24,609 bases of DNA from positions 1-24,609 of the forward strand of contig CAZGRE010000019.1 in NCBI GenBank assembly GCA_964528085.1. Direction: 5' to 3'. The notes beneath the pieces were generated by a model. That model made no database searches, had not been told where the DNA came from, and saw only the letters and a list, made by a program, of their open reading frames with translations. The position numbers and the translations under genes were made by a program. Every line of letters begins with the position of its first letter. The stretch's first letter is position 1. Positions 7,864 to 15,214 of the stretch are shown here, piece by piece. The stretch is from B2-G16 sp964528085 (GTDB lineage Bacteria > Bipolaricaulota > Bipolaricaulia > UBA7950 > UBA9294).

Positions 7864-9231
7864 ATGTTGCGTATCGGTATTTGTCACTTTCGGGTAGGAG
7901 AAACAGACGGGGTCTCGCTGGAGATCGCCAAATGGCAGCGAGCCCTGGAGACTCTGGGACACCGCGTTTTCCTCTGCGCCGGCCGGGGTGAGGGTAGTGA
8001 GCCCTTTTGCATCCCTGAGCTCTCCGCAGACCACCGTGAGGCGGAAATGATCAGGGAGAACGCGTTTCACCGCTTCTCGGATTACCCCTGCGAGCGCGCC
8101 TTGGGAGCCCACATTGAGGAAGTGGCTTCCCGGATCGAGGTGGGATTGCGCCGCTTCATAAAGGTTTGTGAGATTGACTTGTTGGTTGTCGAGAACATCT
8201 GGTCCCTCTCCCTTCACCTACCCGCCACCCTTGCCCTGTGGCGGGTAGTGCATGCGCTGCACTTGCCCGCCGTCGCCCATCACCATGACTTCTACTGGGA
8301 GAAGGAGGATTACCGCAACCCCACCTGTGACCTCGTCCGCCAGATGCTCGCGGAATACTACCCGCCCCGAGACCCGCACGTGACCCACGCGGTGATCAAC
8401 CGCTTAGCTCAGGCGGAACTGCGTCAGCGGAGCATTCCTTCGATAGTGGTCCCCAATGTGCTCGACTTCGACACCAGTTGGCCGGTGGATGATTTCAATC
8501 AAGATTTCCGGGCGGCTGTCGGCCTTTCACCCTCGGATGTGGTGCTGCTTCAGGCCACCCGGGTCGTCCGGCGTAAGGGGATCGAGCTTGCAGTGGACCT
8601 GGCCGCGACCCTTTCTGGCCCTACGTTTCAGAGGGATCTTCGCGAGCGCGTACGCACCCGCGGCGGAGAAGGCCCGGCCCGACCGGTCTTGCTTCTTCCT
8701 AATCTTATTGAAGACGAAGCTTACTTTGAGCAGCTCAAGGAACGGATCGAAGAGAGAGGGGTGGATGCTCGATTTATATCGGATCGGGTGGCCTTCCATC
8801 GCGGGGGTGAAGGAGTTCATAAGATATACTCCTTTTGGGACACGTACCTGTTTGCCGACCTGGTAACTTACCCTTCCTTTCAGGAGGGATGGGGAAACCA
8901 GTTCTTGGAAGCGATATGGGCAAAGCTCCCCGTGACCTTATTCGAGTACCCGGTCTTCCGGACGGACATTGAGCCGCTTGGGTTTGAGTATATCTCGCTC
9001 GGACACAACCTAGAGCGCGATGGATCAGGACTTGTCTCCCTGCCTGAGGGCGTGCTCCAACGGGCGGCCCGGGAGGCAGCTACCCTCCTTGCCTCGCCGG
9101 ACCGTTATCGGAAGCTCGTGGAACATAACTTTGAGCTCGGCAAGGCCCACCTTTCCCTGACCCGGCTTTGTGAGCTTTTGAACCAGGTGGTTGCGGAGAG
9201 CCTGGTTCGAGGGCAACCCTATTGGTTCTAA
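7864..9231 (+). CDS. GT4-type glycosyltransferase, possible mannosylglucosylglycerate-forming enzyme
   Basis: This 455-residue retaining glycosyltransferase has the GT-B fold. Its N-terminal domain opens with RIGICHFRVGETDGVSLEIA. The C-terminal half carries the donor-binding EX7E motif within PSFQEGWGNQFLEAIW, preceded by a basic ATRVVRRKGIEL segment. It lies between GDP-mannose synthesis and a GT81 glucosylglycerate-type synthase. That order parallels the Petrotoga mobilis routes in which GDP-mannose is added to glucosylglycerate or its phosphate to give mannosylglucosylglycerate. The motifs make GT4 membership solid, while donor and acceptor are inferred from neighbours. Start ATG follows AAGGGG; the next gene follows after 11 bp. 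It could instead act on another glycoside or a lipid. Confidence 0.78.
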   Translation: MLRIGICHFRVGETDGVSLEIAKWQRALETLGHRVFLCAGRGEGSEPFCIPELSADHREAEMIRENAFHRFSDYPCERALGAHIEEVASRIEVGLRRFIKVCEIDLLVVENIWSLSLHLPATLALWRVVHALHLPAVAHHHDFYWEKEDYRNPTCDLVRQMLAEYYPPRDPHVTHAVINRLAQAELRQRSIPSIVVPNVLDFDTSWPVDDFNQDFRAAVGLSPSDVVLLQATRVVRRKGIELAVDLAATLSGPTFQRDLRERVRTRGGEGPARPVLLLPNLIEDEAYFEQLKERIEERGVDARFISDRVAFHRGGEGVHKIYSFWDTYLFADLVTYPSFQEGWGNQFLEAIWAKLPVTLFEYPVFRTDIEPLGFEYISLGHNLERDGSGLVSLPEGVLQRAAREAATLLASPDRYRKLVEHNFELGKAHLSLTRLCELLNQVVAESLVRGQPYWF

Positions 9232-9242
9232 GGAGGAATCTC

Positions 9243-10400
9243 GTGCCTAAGGATGCGGAGCTTGTAGTCGGTGTCTGCACTAAGAACTGTGCCGATACGG
9301 TTGCAAGTGTGATAAAGACGGTCGATCGCGGCCTTGCCCAATTCTTCCCGGAGAAGCGCTCCCTGATCATCGTCTCCGATGGATTCTCGACAGACGACAC
9401 ACAGGAGAAGGCACGAGCGGTCGAGACGGAAACGGAGATCGTTGTCACTCCCCAGAACGGCGGGCCAGGGAAGGGGAATGGAGTCAGGACGATCCTTGAG
9501 ATCGCGCGGGATTGCGGTGCCGCCGCAGTCGCCCTGGTCGATGGTGACCTGACGAGCATCGAGCCCGATTGGATCGAAAGCCTCGTCTCTCCGATCATCA
9601 CGGGGAACGACCTTGTCGTCCCCTACTACCTGCGGCATCACTACGATGGGGTTATCACCAATCAGATCGCCTACCCGCTGACCAACGTTCTGTTCGGTGT
9701 GGGGATACGGCAGCCGATCGGCGGTGAATATGGAATCTCCTTGCGTCTACTGAGGCGCCTTCTCCAACATGACTTGTTCCCCGAAGACTTCGGGATCGAT
9801 ATCTTCATCACCCTGGTCGCCACCTCGGAACAGATGAGGATCGTGGAGGCTGTTTTAGGGGTGAAGGAACACGAATCGACCAAGCAGTACGCGGATCCAG
9901 ACAAACTCTTGGTTCCGATGTTCTACCAAGTCGTAGGGACACTCTTCCGGTTGATCAACTACTACCGTGACCACATCAAGAACGTGCATGGAATCCGGCT
10001 GGTCGAGCGGTTTGGAAATATGCCTGACAAGAGTCCAGGGAAGATTGCGGTCGACCAGGAGGATCTCCACCGCCGCTTCCAGGAAAGGTATAAGGATCTG
10101 ATGGGGGATAACGCGGGTTTCCTTGGAGATCTACGGGAGGGGTTGAACCGCGTCGCCGCCTGTGAGCTTGACCGCTTCTCCTTCCCGCTTGACCTCTGGG
10201 TGAAGGCAGTCTATCGAGCGATCAATGCGTTCTCAATCTCTGAAGACCTCCGTGTACTCGATGCCTTGCGCGTCCTATGGCAAGGACGGTTCTTGAGCCT
10301 CGTGCGCGAGACGGAGGAGATGACCGACGCGGAGGCAGAAGCTTATATCCAGGGGCAACTCGACACCTTCGCTGAGTACAAGGCCCTGCTCAGGGGTTAG
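9243..10400 (+). CDS. GT81-type glucosylglycerate / glucosyl-3-phosphoglycerate synthase
   Basis: This 385-residue GT-A glycosyltransferase resembles GpgS/Ggs enzymes, which transfer glucose from an NDP-glucose to 3-phosphoglycerate or D-glycerate. It has an N-terminal VGVCTKNCADTVASVI, a nucleotide pocket around NGGPGKGNGVRTIL (residues about 75-90), the metal-binding VDGD and the acceptor-side block QPIGGEYGISL with FGIDIFI. These blocks are familiar in GT81. I chose the GTG at 9243 behind a strong AAGGAGG; a TTG at 9222 lies inside the previous gene. No phosphatase gene is present in the cluster, which favours direct use of D-glycerate (Ggs type), as the neighbouring mannosylglycerate synthase does, over the two-step GpgS/GpgP route. 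Some GT81 members use GDP-mannose, so the donor is not certain. Confidence 0.82.
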   Translation: MPKDAELVVGVCTKNCADTVASVIKTVDRGLAQFFPEKRSLIIVSDGFSTDDTQEKARAVETETEIVVTPQNGGPGKGNGVRTILEIARDCGAAAVALVDGDLTSIEPDWIESLVSPIITGNDLVVPYYLRHHYDGVITNQIAYPLTNVLFGVGIRQPIGGEYGISLRLLRRLLQHDLFPEDFGIDIFITLVATSEQMRIVEAVLGVKEHESTKQYADPDKLLVPMFYQVVGTLFRLINYYRDHIKNVHGIRLVERFGNMPDKSPGKIAVDQEDLHRRFQERYKDLMGDNAGFLGDLREGLNRVAACELDRFSFPLDLWVKAVYRAINAFSISEDLRVLDALRVLWQGRFLSLVRETEEMTDAEAEAYIQGQLDTFAEYKALLRG

Positions 10401-10433
10401 TGGACCCGGTGGAACGGGCAACGATGGTATACA

Positions 10434-10488
10434 GGAGGCTTAGGGATGAATCCCTTTTCCTCACAATGCGAAGCTCTACGGATGATTG
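10434..10488 (+). repeat. left copy of a 55-bp direct repeat bordering the N gap
   Basis: This 55-base stretch is repeated exactly at 10589-10643, immediately on the other side of the run of N. Exact identity ending precisely at both gap edges points to unmerged contig-end overlap and not to a biological repeat. Confidence 0.95.
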
Positions 10489-10588
10489 NNNNNNNNNNNN
10501 NNNNNNNNNNNNNNNNNNNNNNNNNNNNNNNNNNNNNNNNNNNNNNNNNNNNNNNNNNNNNNNNNNNNNNNNNNNNNNNNNNNNNNNN
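10489..10588. other. 100-N scaffold gap
   Basis: Exactly 100 undetermined bases, the conventional size for a gap of unknown length. With the identical 55-bp flanks, the true sequence probably has no gap here. If the copies are collapsed, the interval between the GT81 and glycerate kinase genes becomes about 133 bp. No gene can be called across it as printed. Confidence 0.97.
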
Positions 10589-10643
10589 GGAGGCTTAGGG
10601 ATGAATCCCTTTTCCTCACAATGCGAAGCTCTACGGATGATTG
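10589..10643 (+). repeat. right copy of a 55-bp direct repeat bordering the N gap
   Basis: Identical base for base to 10434-10488. It begins at the first base after the N run. A short frame starts inside it (ATG 10601, behind GGAGG, 18 codons, stop 10655-10657), but nothing about that peptide is recognisable. Confidence 0.95.
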
Positions 10644-10688
10644 GAACTGAACAGTGAGAAAGCTTTGCTCAGGGGGAGGATAGAATCG

Positions 10689-12026
10689 GTGGGTAAGGAA
10701 ACGAGACTCCGCTCTGATCTCTGGCAAATCGCTCAGATGGCCCTGAAGGCGGTGGCTCCCGAGACGTGCCTGCGTCGAGCCATACGCAGAGAGGGGAAGC
10801 ACCTCCGCGTTGGGGAACAGACCTTTGACCTTTCGCAGGTTAGGAGAATCATCGTTGTGGGGATGGGAAAGGCCTCATCTAGGATGGCCGCTTCCCTGGA
10901 AGGAATATTGGAGGAGAAGATCTCACGGGGGCTCGTCGTCACGGCCGACGGGTACAAGGTCCCCACCCGGAGAGTGGAGGTGGTGGAGGCGTCTCATCCG
11001 GTTCCCGACGCGCGGGGTCTTACAGCGGCAAAGCGGATCGTGACCATCCTCGATGAGGCCGATGCGGATGATCTGGTGATCGTCCTCATCTCGGGTGGGG
11101 GATCGGCCCTCCTCACCCTTCCTGCTTCAGGGATCGAGCTCTCCGCCATTACCGCGACGAACGAGCTCCTCCTCCGCTCTGGGGCGAAGATCCAAGAGGT
11201 GAACACGGTGCGCAAGCATCTCTCCCAGGTGAAGGGGGGGCAGCTTGCCCAGCGAGCCTTCCCGGCCCGAGTCCTCTCCCTCATCCTCTCCGACGTCCCC
11301 GGCGATCCGTTGGATTCCATCGCCTCCGGTCCGACCGTCCCCGACCCGACCACCTACGCCGACGCCGCACGGATCCTGCAGCGATATCGGCTGTGGGAGG
11401 AGGTTCCGGATTCGGTGCGGAACCGGATCGAGGCCGGGGCTCACGGAATGGTCCCTGAGACACCGAAGCCGGGTGATCCTACCTTCAGAAGCGTACAAAA
11501 CATGGTCATAGGATCCGGGAGCGTAGCCGCTGAGGCCGCTCGCGCCGAAGGGGAGCGCTTGGGGTATCACACGCTTCTCCTTACCACCACCCTCGAAGGC
11601 GAGGCGCGCGAGGTGGGAAGGGTGCTTGCAGCGATTGCGAGAGAGGAGGCGCTACACGCGCGTCCGCTCCCGCTCCCTGCGCTGTTTGTCGCCGCCGGCG
11701 AGACGACGGTCACCATGCGCGGAGGCGGGACGGGAGGGCGAAATCAGGAGCTCGCCCTATCGGCCGCTATCGGGATCGAAGGACTATCCGGGGTGGCGGT
11801 CGCCTCTGTCGGGACCGACGGTCGCGACGGCCCGACCGATGCAGCCGGAGGGATAGTCGACGGAGAAACGGTCGAACGGATGCGTGACCGCGGGATCGTT
11901 CCGGAGGAATACCTCGAACAGAACGACTCGTATCACGCGTTGGCGAAAGCTGGGGACCTGCTTATCACCGGTCCCACCGGCACTAACGTCGCCGATCTCT
12001 GCCTCGTCGCAGTGGGAAAGGGATGA
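10689..12026 (+). CDS. gckA: glycerate 2-kinase, MOFRL family
   Basis: This 445-residue cytoplasmic kinase should phosphorylate D-glycerate to 2-phosphoglycerate with ATP. Motifs in order are VVGMGKASSRMA, the glycine-rich VLISGGGSALL, NTVRKHLSQVKGGQLA, LSDVPGDPLDSIASGPTVPD, then the C-terminal MOFRL-type segment with GGRNQELAL, SVGTDGRDGPTDAAGG and TGPTGTNVADL. Length is normal for the class II family. I prefer GTG 10689 behind GGGGGAGGA; TTG at 10641 and 10665 are in-frame alternatives, and a stop at 10638-10640 closes the frame. Next to two glycosyltransferases that use glycerate or phosphoglycerate, it probably links the D-glycerate pool to glycolysis: draining excess glycerate or recovering glycerate from degraded osmolyte. 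Direction in vivo is inference. Confidence 0.92.
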   Translation: MGKETRLRSDLWQIAQMALKAVAPETCLRRAIRREGKHLRVGEQTFDLSQVRRIIVVGMGKASSRMAASLEGILEEKISRGLVVTADGYKVPTRRVEVVEASHPVPDARGLTAAKRIVTILDEADADDLVIVLISGGGSALLTLPASGIELSAITATNELLLRSGAKIQEVNTVRKHLSQVKGGQLAQRAFPARVLSLILSDVPGDPLDSIASGPTVPDPTTYADAARILQRYRLWEEVPDSVRNRIEAGAHGMVPETPKPGDPTFRSVQNMVIGSGSVAAEAARAEGERLGYHTLLLTTTLEGEAREVGRVLAAIAREEALHARPLPLPALFVAAGETTVTMRGGGTGGRNQELALSAAIGIEGLSGVAVASVGTDGRDGPTDAAGGIVDGETVERMRDRGIVPEEYLEQNDSYHALAKAGDLLITGPTGTNVADLCLVAVGKG

Positions 12027-12067
12027 CGCCGCGCCCGAGTCTCCGCTTGCAACAGCGAGAACCCTGT

Positions 12068-12976
12068 TCAGCTGCGCTTGATGACTGTCCCTCCCCCGAT
12101 CAAACAGTCACGCAGACTGACTCCGTCGAGATAAGAGCCGCTATCGACCACGCACCCCGTGATCGCGGAGTTCACGATCCTGACCTGATCGAAGATTACG
12201 GAGTCCTTCACCGTTGAATCCTCGATCGTAACGTCCTTCCCCTTCCAAGTATCGGCGTTTGCGTAGCGCTGGTTCGCCTCGATGTAGGATGCGCGATCAC
12301 CAATGTCGTACCAGCCGCTATCGAAGGTAAACGGGTCGATCGTCACCCCGGACTCCTTGATGAGCCAAGCGTTGAAGTAACCGGGGGCGTCCTCGCCGGT
12401 TCCGGCCGTCTGCAGGAACTTCGTGATTAGAGGAAGGACCTCTTTGGGATAGATGTAGCAGGCCGTACTCGCCAGGGTCGATCTCGGCTCCTGCGGCTTC
12501 TCCTGGAATTCGATGACCCGGCCGTCCGCGACGATTGCTACACCGTACCGCCCGCGCACTCTTTCCAGATCCTTGACGTCGTAGAGGGCGATCAACGGTC
12601 GACCGCGGTAGGCGGAAAGGAAATCCTCAAGAAGGAACTCGAAGATGTTATCCCCACCGAGCACCAGGATATCCTCATTGATTCCCAGTTTCTCGATAAG
12701 AAAATGGATCGCTCCGACGGTCCCCAACTTCTCTTCCTCCGATTCTGTCTCCTCGACCACGATCTCCACCCTGCGGTCTCCCTCCTCCTTCCAGGCCACA
12801 AACTGGGGGGCGAACCGACGGTTGGTGGAGACGATCGGGCGATCCGGCAGTGGGTATGAGTCGAGGACATAATCGATGATCGGCCTGCCGGCGACCGGGA
12901 GGAGCGGTTTTGCCCGGGCTGCGGTGATCGGGTGAAGGCGGGTGGCGTACCCGCCGGCGAGGACGATCGTCTTCAT
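12068..12976 (-). CDS. sugar nucleotidyltransferase (NDP-glucose pyrophosphorylase-like)
   Basis: This 302-residue enzyme joins a sugar-1-phosphate to an NTP. The N-terminus has the family signature GGYATRLHPIT followed by RAKPLLPVAGRPIIDYVLDS. A further block is VLGGDNIF, with the metal-binding aspartate, then GVAIV, IEFQEKP and FDSGWYDIGDRASYIEAN. The last 60 residues look like a few left-handed beta-helix hexapeptide turns (VTIEDSTVKDSVIFDQVRIV). It resembles RmlA/archaeal glucose-1-phosphate nucleotidyltransferases, but the nucleotide preference cannot be read. It could supply the NDP-glucose used by the GT81 enzyme. Its start overlaps the stop of the isomerase gene (ATGA), so the two are coupled. 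It converges on the glycerate kinase gene with only 41 bp between stops and no clear terminator. Confidence 0.88.
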   Translation of the reverse strand: MKTIVLAGGYATRLHPITAARAKPLLPVAGRPIIDYVLDSYPLPDRPIVSTNRRFAPQFVAWKEEGDRRVEIVVEETESEEEKLGTVGAIHFLIEKLGINEDILVLGGDNIFEFLLEDFLSAYRGRPLIALYDVKDLERVRGRYGVAIVADGRVIEFQEKPQEPRSTLASTACYIYPKEVLPLITKFLQTAGTGEDAPGYFNAWLIKESGVTIDPFTFDSGWYDIGDRASYIEANQRYANADTWKGKDVTIEDSTVKDSVIFDQVRIVNSAITGCVVDSGSYLDGVSLRDCLIGGGTVIKRS

Positions 12977-14025
12977 CAGGCCTCCCTTTTTGCAAGCTCT
13001 TTCTTGAACTCCTCGATCAGGGTGACCGGGGTGGGGTCGACCTCGTTCAACAGGGCAAGGTAGTAGCTTACATAATCCCCGAAGTAGATCTGGGAGAGGA
13101 TCTGGGCAAGCTCACCCTCGCCCTCTGCCCGCAGCACGGTGAATGGGACGTTATGCTTTTCAAACAGTCCCCTCATGATCTCCATGCGAGCGCGGTTCTG
13201 CCTAAGATCGTAGTCGTTTTGCAACAGGATGATATGCTGGTTCGCAAGGAGATCCGACCGCACGAGGGCAAGGATCTCGTTATGGTTTAACTCGGGGAAT
13301 ACGTTCCAGAACGCGGGTTGCTTGGCATTCTCGTTGATCTGCGTCTTGAAGCGCATCGCTACCAGGTCGGTGTTGTCGACCGTCCCGTAGATCACTGGGA
13401 CCCGCCCGCTTAAGGTGTGAGCGAGCCGCTTGGCCGGGTTATCCTCGCCGGGAACGCTAAAGGTGCATCGATCCCTGACCCGGACGAGCCCTTGGAGGAG
13501 AGCCTCCCAGGAGCCGGTCTCGTTGAGGAGCCCGAGCTTGGAGAGGACTACCAGGAGAGGGAGGGCGAGGTACCCCATCGCTGCCCGCGGCTGGTACCCC
13601 GAGGGGACCTTTAGAAAGGGTATTCCATGAGCCTTGCTGATCTCCTCCAATCTCCCCCCGCTTGAGATCGCTAAGACAGATGCGCCTGTTTCAAGCCCCT
13701 GCGCAAAGGAGGAGAGGGTCTCAGCCGTGTTCCCCGAGTAGCTGATCGCTACAATGAGCGTCTGGGAATCGACGAACGCCGGCAGGGTGTAGCTCCGGTT
13801 GACAGCGAGAATCACGCGGCTGAAGCGCCGTGCGATATCGCCGGCCATCGCTGAGCCGCCCATCCCGCAAACGACCACCCTATCGATCTTCCCCATCTCG
13901 GGGAGGGAGAAACCCTTTCCCTTCTCAATCGCCTCCTCGCACTGGCGCGCGAAGCGGTCGATGACATCGATCATCCCCTGACTATCGTAGCGCCTCCTCT
14001 TCACTTCATCGTCTAGTCTTTTCAT
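12976..14025 (-). CDS. bifunctional phosphoglucose/phosphomannose isomerase (SIS domain)
   Basis: This 349-residue cytoplasmic isomerase would interconvert fructose-6-phosphate with glucose-6-phosphate and mannose-6-phosphate. It has two SIS domains: the first contains VVCGMGGSAMAGDIARR, VAISYSGNTAETL and an SSGGRLEEIS segment; the C-terminal part has FPELNHNEILAL, the conserved ELNHNE block of the PGI/PMI family. I chose ATG 14025, behind TTGAGG; a frame-open extension to 14070 adds unconserved residues. Its products lead to both GDP-mannose and NDP-glucose, so with the nucleotidyltransferase it supports the glycosylglycerate genes on the opposite strand. Its promoter must lie in 14026-14211 but I could not identify it. 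Confidence 0.92.
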   Translation of the reverse strand: MKRLDDEVKRRRYDSQGMIDVIDRFARQCEEAIEKGKGFSLPEMGKIDRVVVCGMGGSAMAGDIARRFSRVILAVNRSYTLPAFVDSQTLIVAISYSGNTAETLSSFAQGLETGASVLAISSGGRLEEISKAHGIPFLKVPSGYQPRAAMGYLALPLLVVLSKLGLLNETGSWEALLQGLVRVRDRCTFSVPGEDNPAKRLAHTLSGRVPVIYGTVDNTDLVAMRFKTQINENAKQPAFWNVFPELNHNEILALVRSDLLANQHIILLQNDYDLRQNRARMEIMRGLFEKHNVPFTVLRAEGEGELAQILSQIYFGDYVSYYLALLNEVDPTPVTLIEEFKKELAKREA

Positions 14026-14149
14026 GATCCTCAATGGTACTCGGGTGCAATCCCGGTGTCGATGATGCAAGCGGTGTTAGCTGGCATTCCGTCAGGGAGT
14101 CGTACCGGTTCCTCGGCCATCCGGGATGTCCCGTTGAGCTGGAGCCCCC
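14026..14149. other. divergent intergenic region, PGI/PMI side
   Basis: This is the part of the 186-bp divergent region nearest the minus-strand operon. I see no convincing minus-strand promoter here. A minus-strand frame of 29 codons (ATG 14120, stop 14031-14033) ends five bases before the isomerase start and could be a leader peptide; it has no good ribosome-binding site and no recognisable homology. A 15-bp inverted repeat CCCCTTGACAAGGGG (14146-14160) straddles the boundary with the LacI promoter. Confidence 0.4.
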
Positions 14150-14179
14150 TTGACAAGGGGAGGGACGGTGTGCTATAAG
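14150..14179 (+). promoter_or_regulatory. sigma70-type promoter of the lacI-type gene and operon
   Basis: A perfect -35 box TTGACA (14150-14155) and -10 box TATAAG (14174-14179) have an 18-bp spacer. A TG one base upstream of the -10 gives an extended element, as in the promoter at 1329. The -35 box sits in the middle of an inverted repeat (14146-14160). The predicted start is near 14186, inside the LacI-like operator, leaving a short leader of about 26 nt. Confidence 0.75.
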
Positions 14180-14181
14180 GG

Positions 14182-14202
14182 TAACGGTTTCGGAAAACGT
14201 TA
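14182..14202. promoter_or_regulatory. LacI-family operator
   Basis: The core AACGGTTTCGGAAAACGTT (14183-14201) is an inverted repeat centred on one base. Extending it by one base each side gives nine of ten complementary pairs. The AACG...CGTT arms are typical of LacI/GalR-family sites, although most have a central CG step. It covers the predicted transcription start of the LacI-type gene, so autorepression is likely. It is also upstream of the divergent isomerase operon and might act on both. Confidence 0.7.
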
Positions 14203-14211
14203 AACAAGACG

Positions 14212-15213
14212 ATGCGAGAATCCGAGAAGGTCACGATCCGAGAGGTTGCGAAGAGGGCAGGGGTATCGGTGACTACTGTATCTCGAGTGCTCAACGGTCA
14301 CGACCTCGAGCACATGCGCCCAGAGACGAGAAAGCGCGTTCAGCTTGCCATCTCAGAGCTGGAATACACCCCGATCAAAGCGGCCCAGACGTTGCGCCGG
14401 CAGCGGACTCAGGTAATCGGAATCCTCGTTCCTGACATCTCCAACTCGTTCTTCTCCCGCATCGTGCGCGGGATCGGGGCGGTTACGTTCAAGAATGGCT
14501 TCTCCACCTTGGTCTGCGACAGCAATCATTCGGTGAAGCGCGAGTCCCGCTACCTCGATATCCTCCTCGCTGAGAGCGTGGAAGGTATCGTGTTCATCCC
14601 GGTCGGGACCCCTGATATGAAGGGGGTGAACCGAGTCTTACGGCAAGGGGTTAAGATCGTTGTTGTCGACCGCCGTGTCGAAGGACTCCCGGCGGTCGAG
14701 GCCGATAACTTCGGGGGAGGACTCGAGCTGACAAGGCACCTGTTGGGACTCGGGTATCACCGGATCGCGTACATCTCCGGGCCGCCAGAGGTCAGCACCG
14801 CCAAGGCCCGGGTGGCCGGCTTTCAACAGGCTCTCGCGGAAGCCGGGCTTGCCCCTGTCGTGATTGAACACGGGGAATTCACATACGAGTCGGGGTACGA
14901 GCACGCCCGTCAGATCCTGAGGGGCTACCGCGTGGATGCCATCATGGCGGGGAACGACCTTATCGCGATCGGAGTACTCCAAGCTGCGGAGGACTTAGGG
15001 TTTCGCATTCCAAAGGATCTCGGTATAACCGGATTTGATCACACCCCTTTGCTCTCCTTAGTACGCCCTAAGCTGACCACTGTTGAGGTCCCCGCATATC
15101 AGTTGGGTGAGGAAGTTGCCCGGCAGTTGCTCGAGGGACGAGGAGAAGATCTCACTCTACCGGTTCGCCTTATTCCGGGTGGAACCTGTTGCTTGCAGGA
15201 GCAGGGAAGGTGA
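14212..15213 (+). CDS. LacI-family transcriptional regulator
   Basis: This 333-residue repressor has an N-terminal LacI helix-turn-helix (TIREVAKRAGVSVTTVSRVL, residues about 8-27) and hinge helix region (YTPIKAAQTLRRQ). A periplasmic-binding-protein-like sensor domain follows, with IGILVPDISNSFFSRIVRGI, VEGIVFIPVGT, YISGPPEVSTAKARVAGFQ and ITGFDHTPLL. Start ATG 14212 has no strong Shine-Dalgarno; the predicted transcript start leaves a leader of about 26 nt. The aldolase gene begins one base after its stop, so regulator and catabolic genes are co-transcribed. An operator overlaps its promoter. The effector is presumably the imported sugar or a phosphorylated intermediate, which cannot be read from sequence. 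Confidence 0.94.
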   Translation: MRESEKVTIREVAKRAGVSVTTVSRVLNGHDLEHMRPETRKRVQLAISELEYTPIKAAQTLRRQRTQVIGILVPDISNSFFSRIVRGIGAVTFKNGFSTLVCDSNHSVKRESRYLDILLAESVEGIVFIPVGTPDMKGVNRVLRQGVKIVVVDRRVEGLPAVEADNFGGGLELTRHLLGLGYHRIAYISGPPEVSTAKARVAGFQQALAEAGLAPVVIEHGEFTYESGYEHARQILRGYRVDAIMAGNDLIAIGVLQAAEDLGFRIPKDLGITGFDHTPLLSLVRPKLTTVEVPAYQLGEEVARQLLEGRGEDLTLPVRLIPGGTCCLQEQGR

Positions 15214-15214
15214 A

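Noticed and set aside
10434..10643. Biological direct repeat or mobile-element target duplication around the gap
   Set aside because: The identity ends exactly at the gap edges and there is no element sequence or terminal inverted repeat. Contig-end overlap explains it better.
12027..12067. Bidirectional terminator between the converging genes
   Set aside because: The 41 bp contain no stable stem followed by a T-run on either strand.
14031..14120. 29-codon minus-strand frame just upstream of the isomerase gene
   Set aside because: It has no good ribosome-binding site, no recognisable motif and no support beyond its position. Kept only as a remark in the intergenic entry.
14026..14211. tRNA, small RNA or riboswitch in the divergent region
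   Set aside because: No cloverleaf, CCA end or known riboswitch core could be found. The visible structures are promoter and operator elements.
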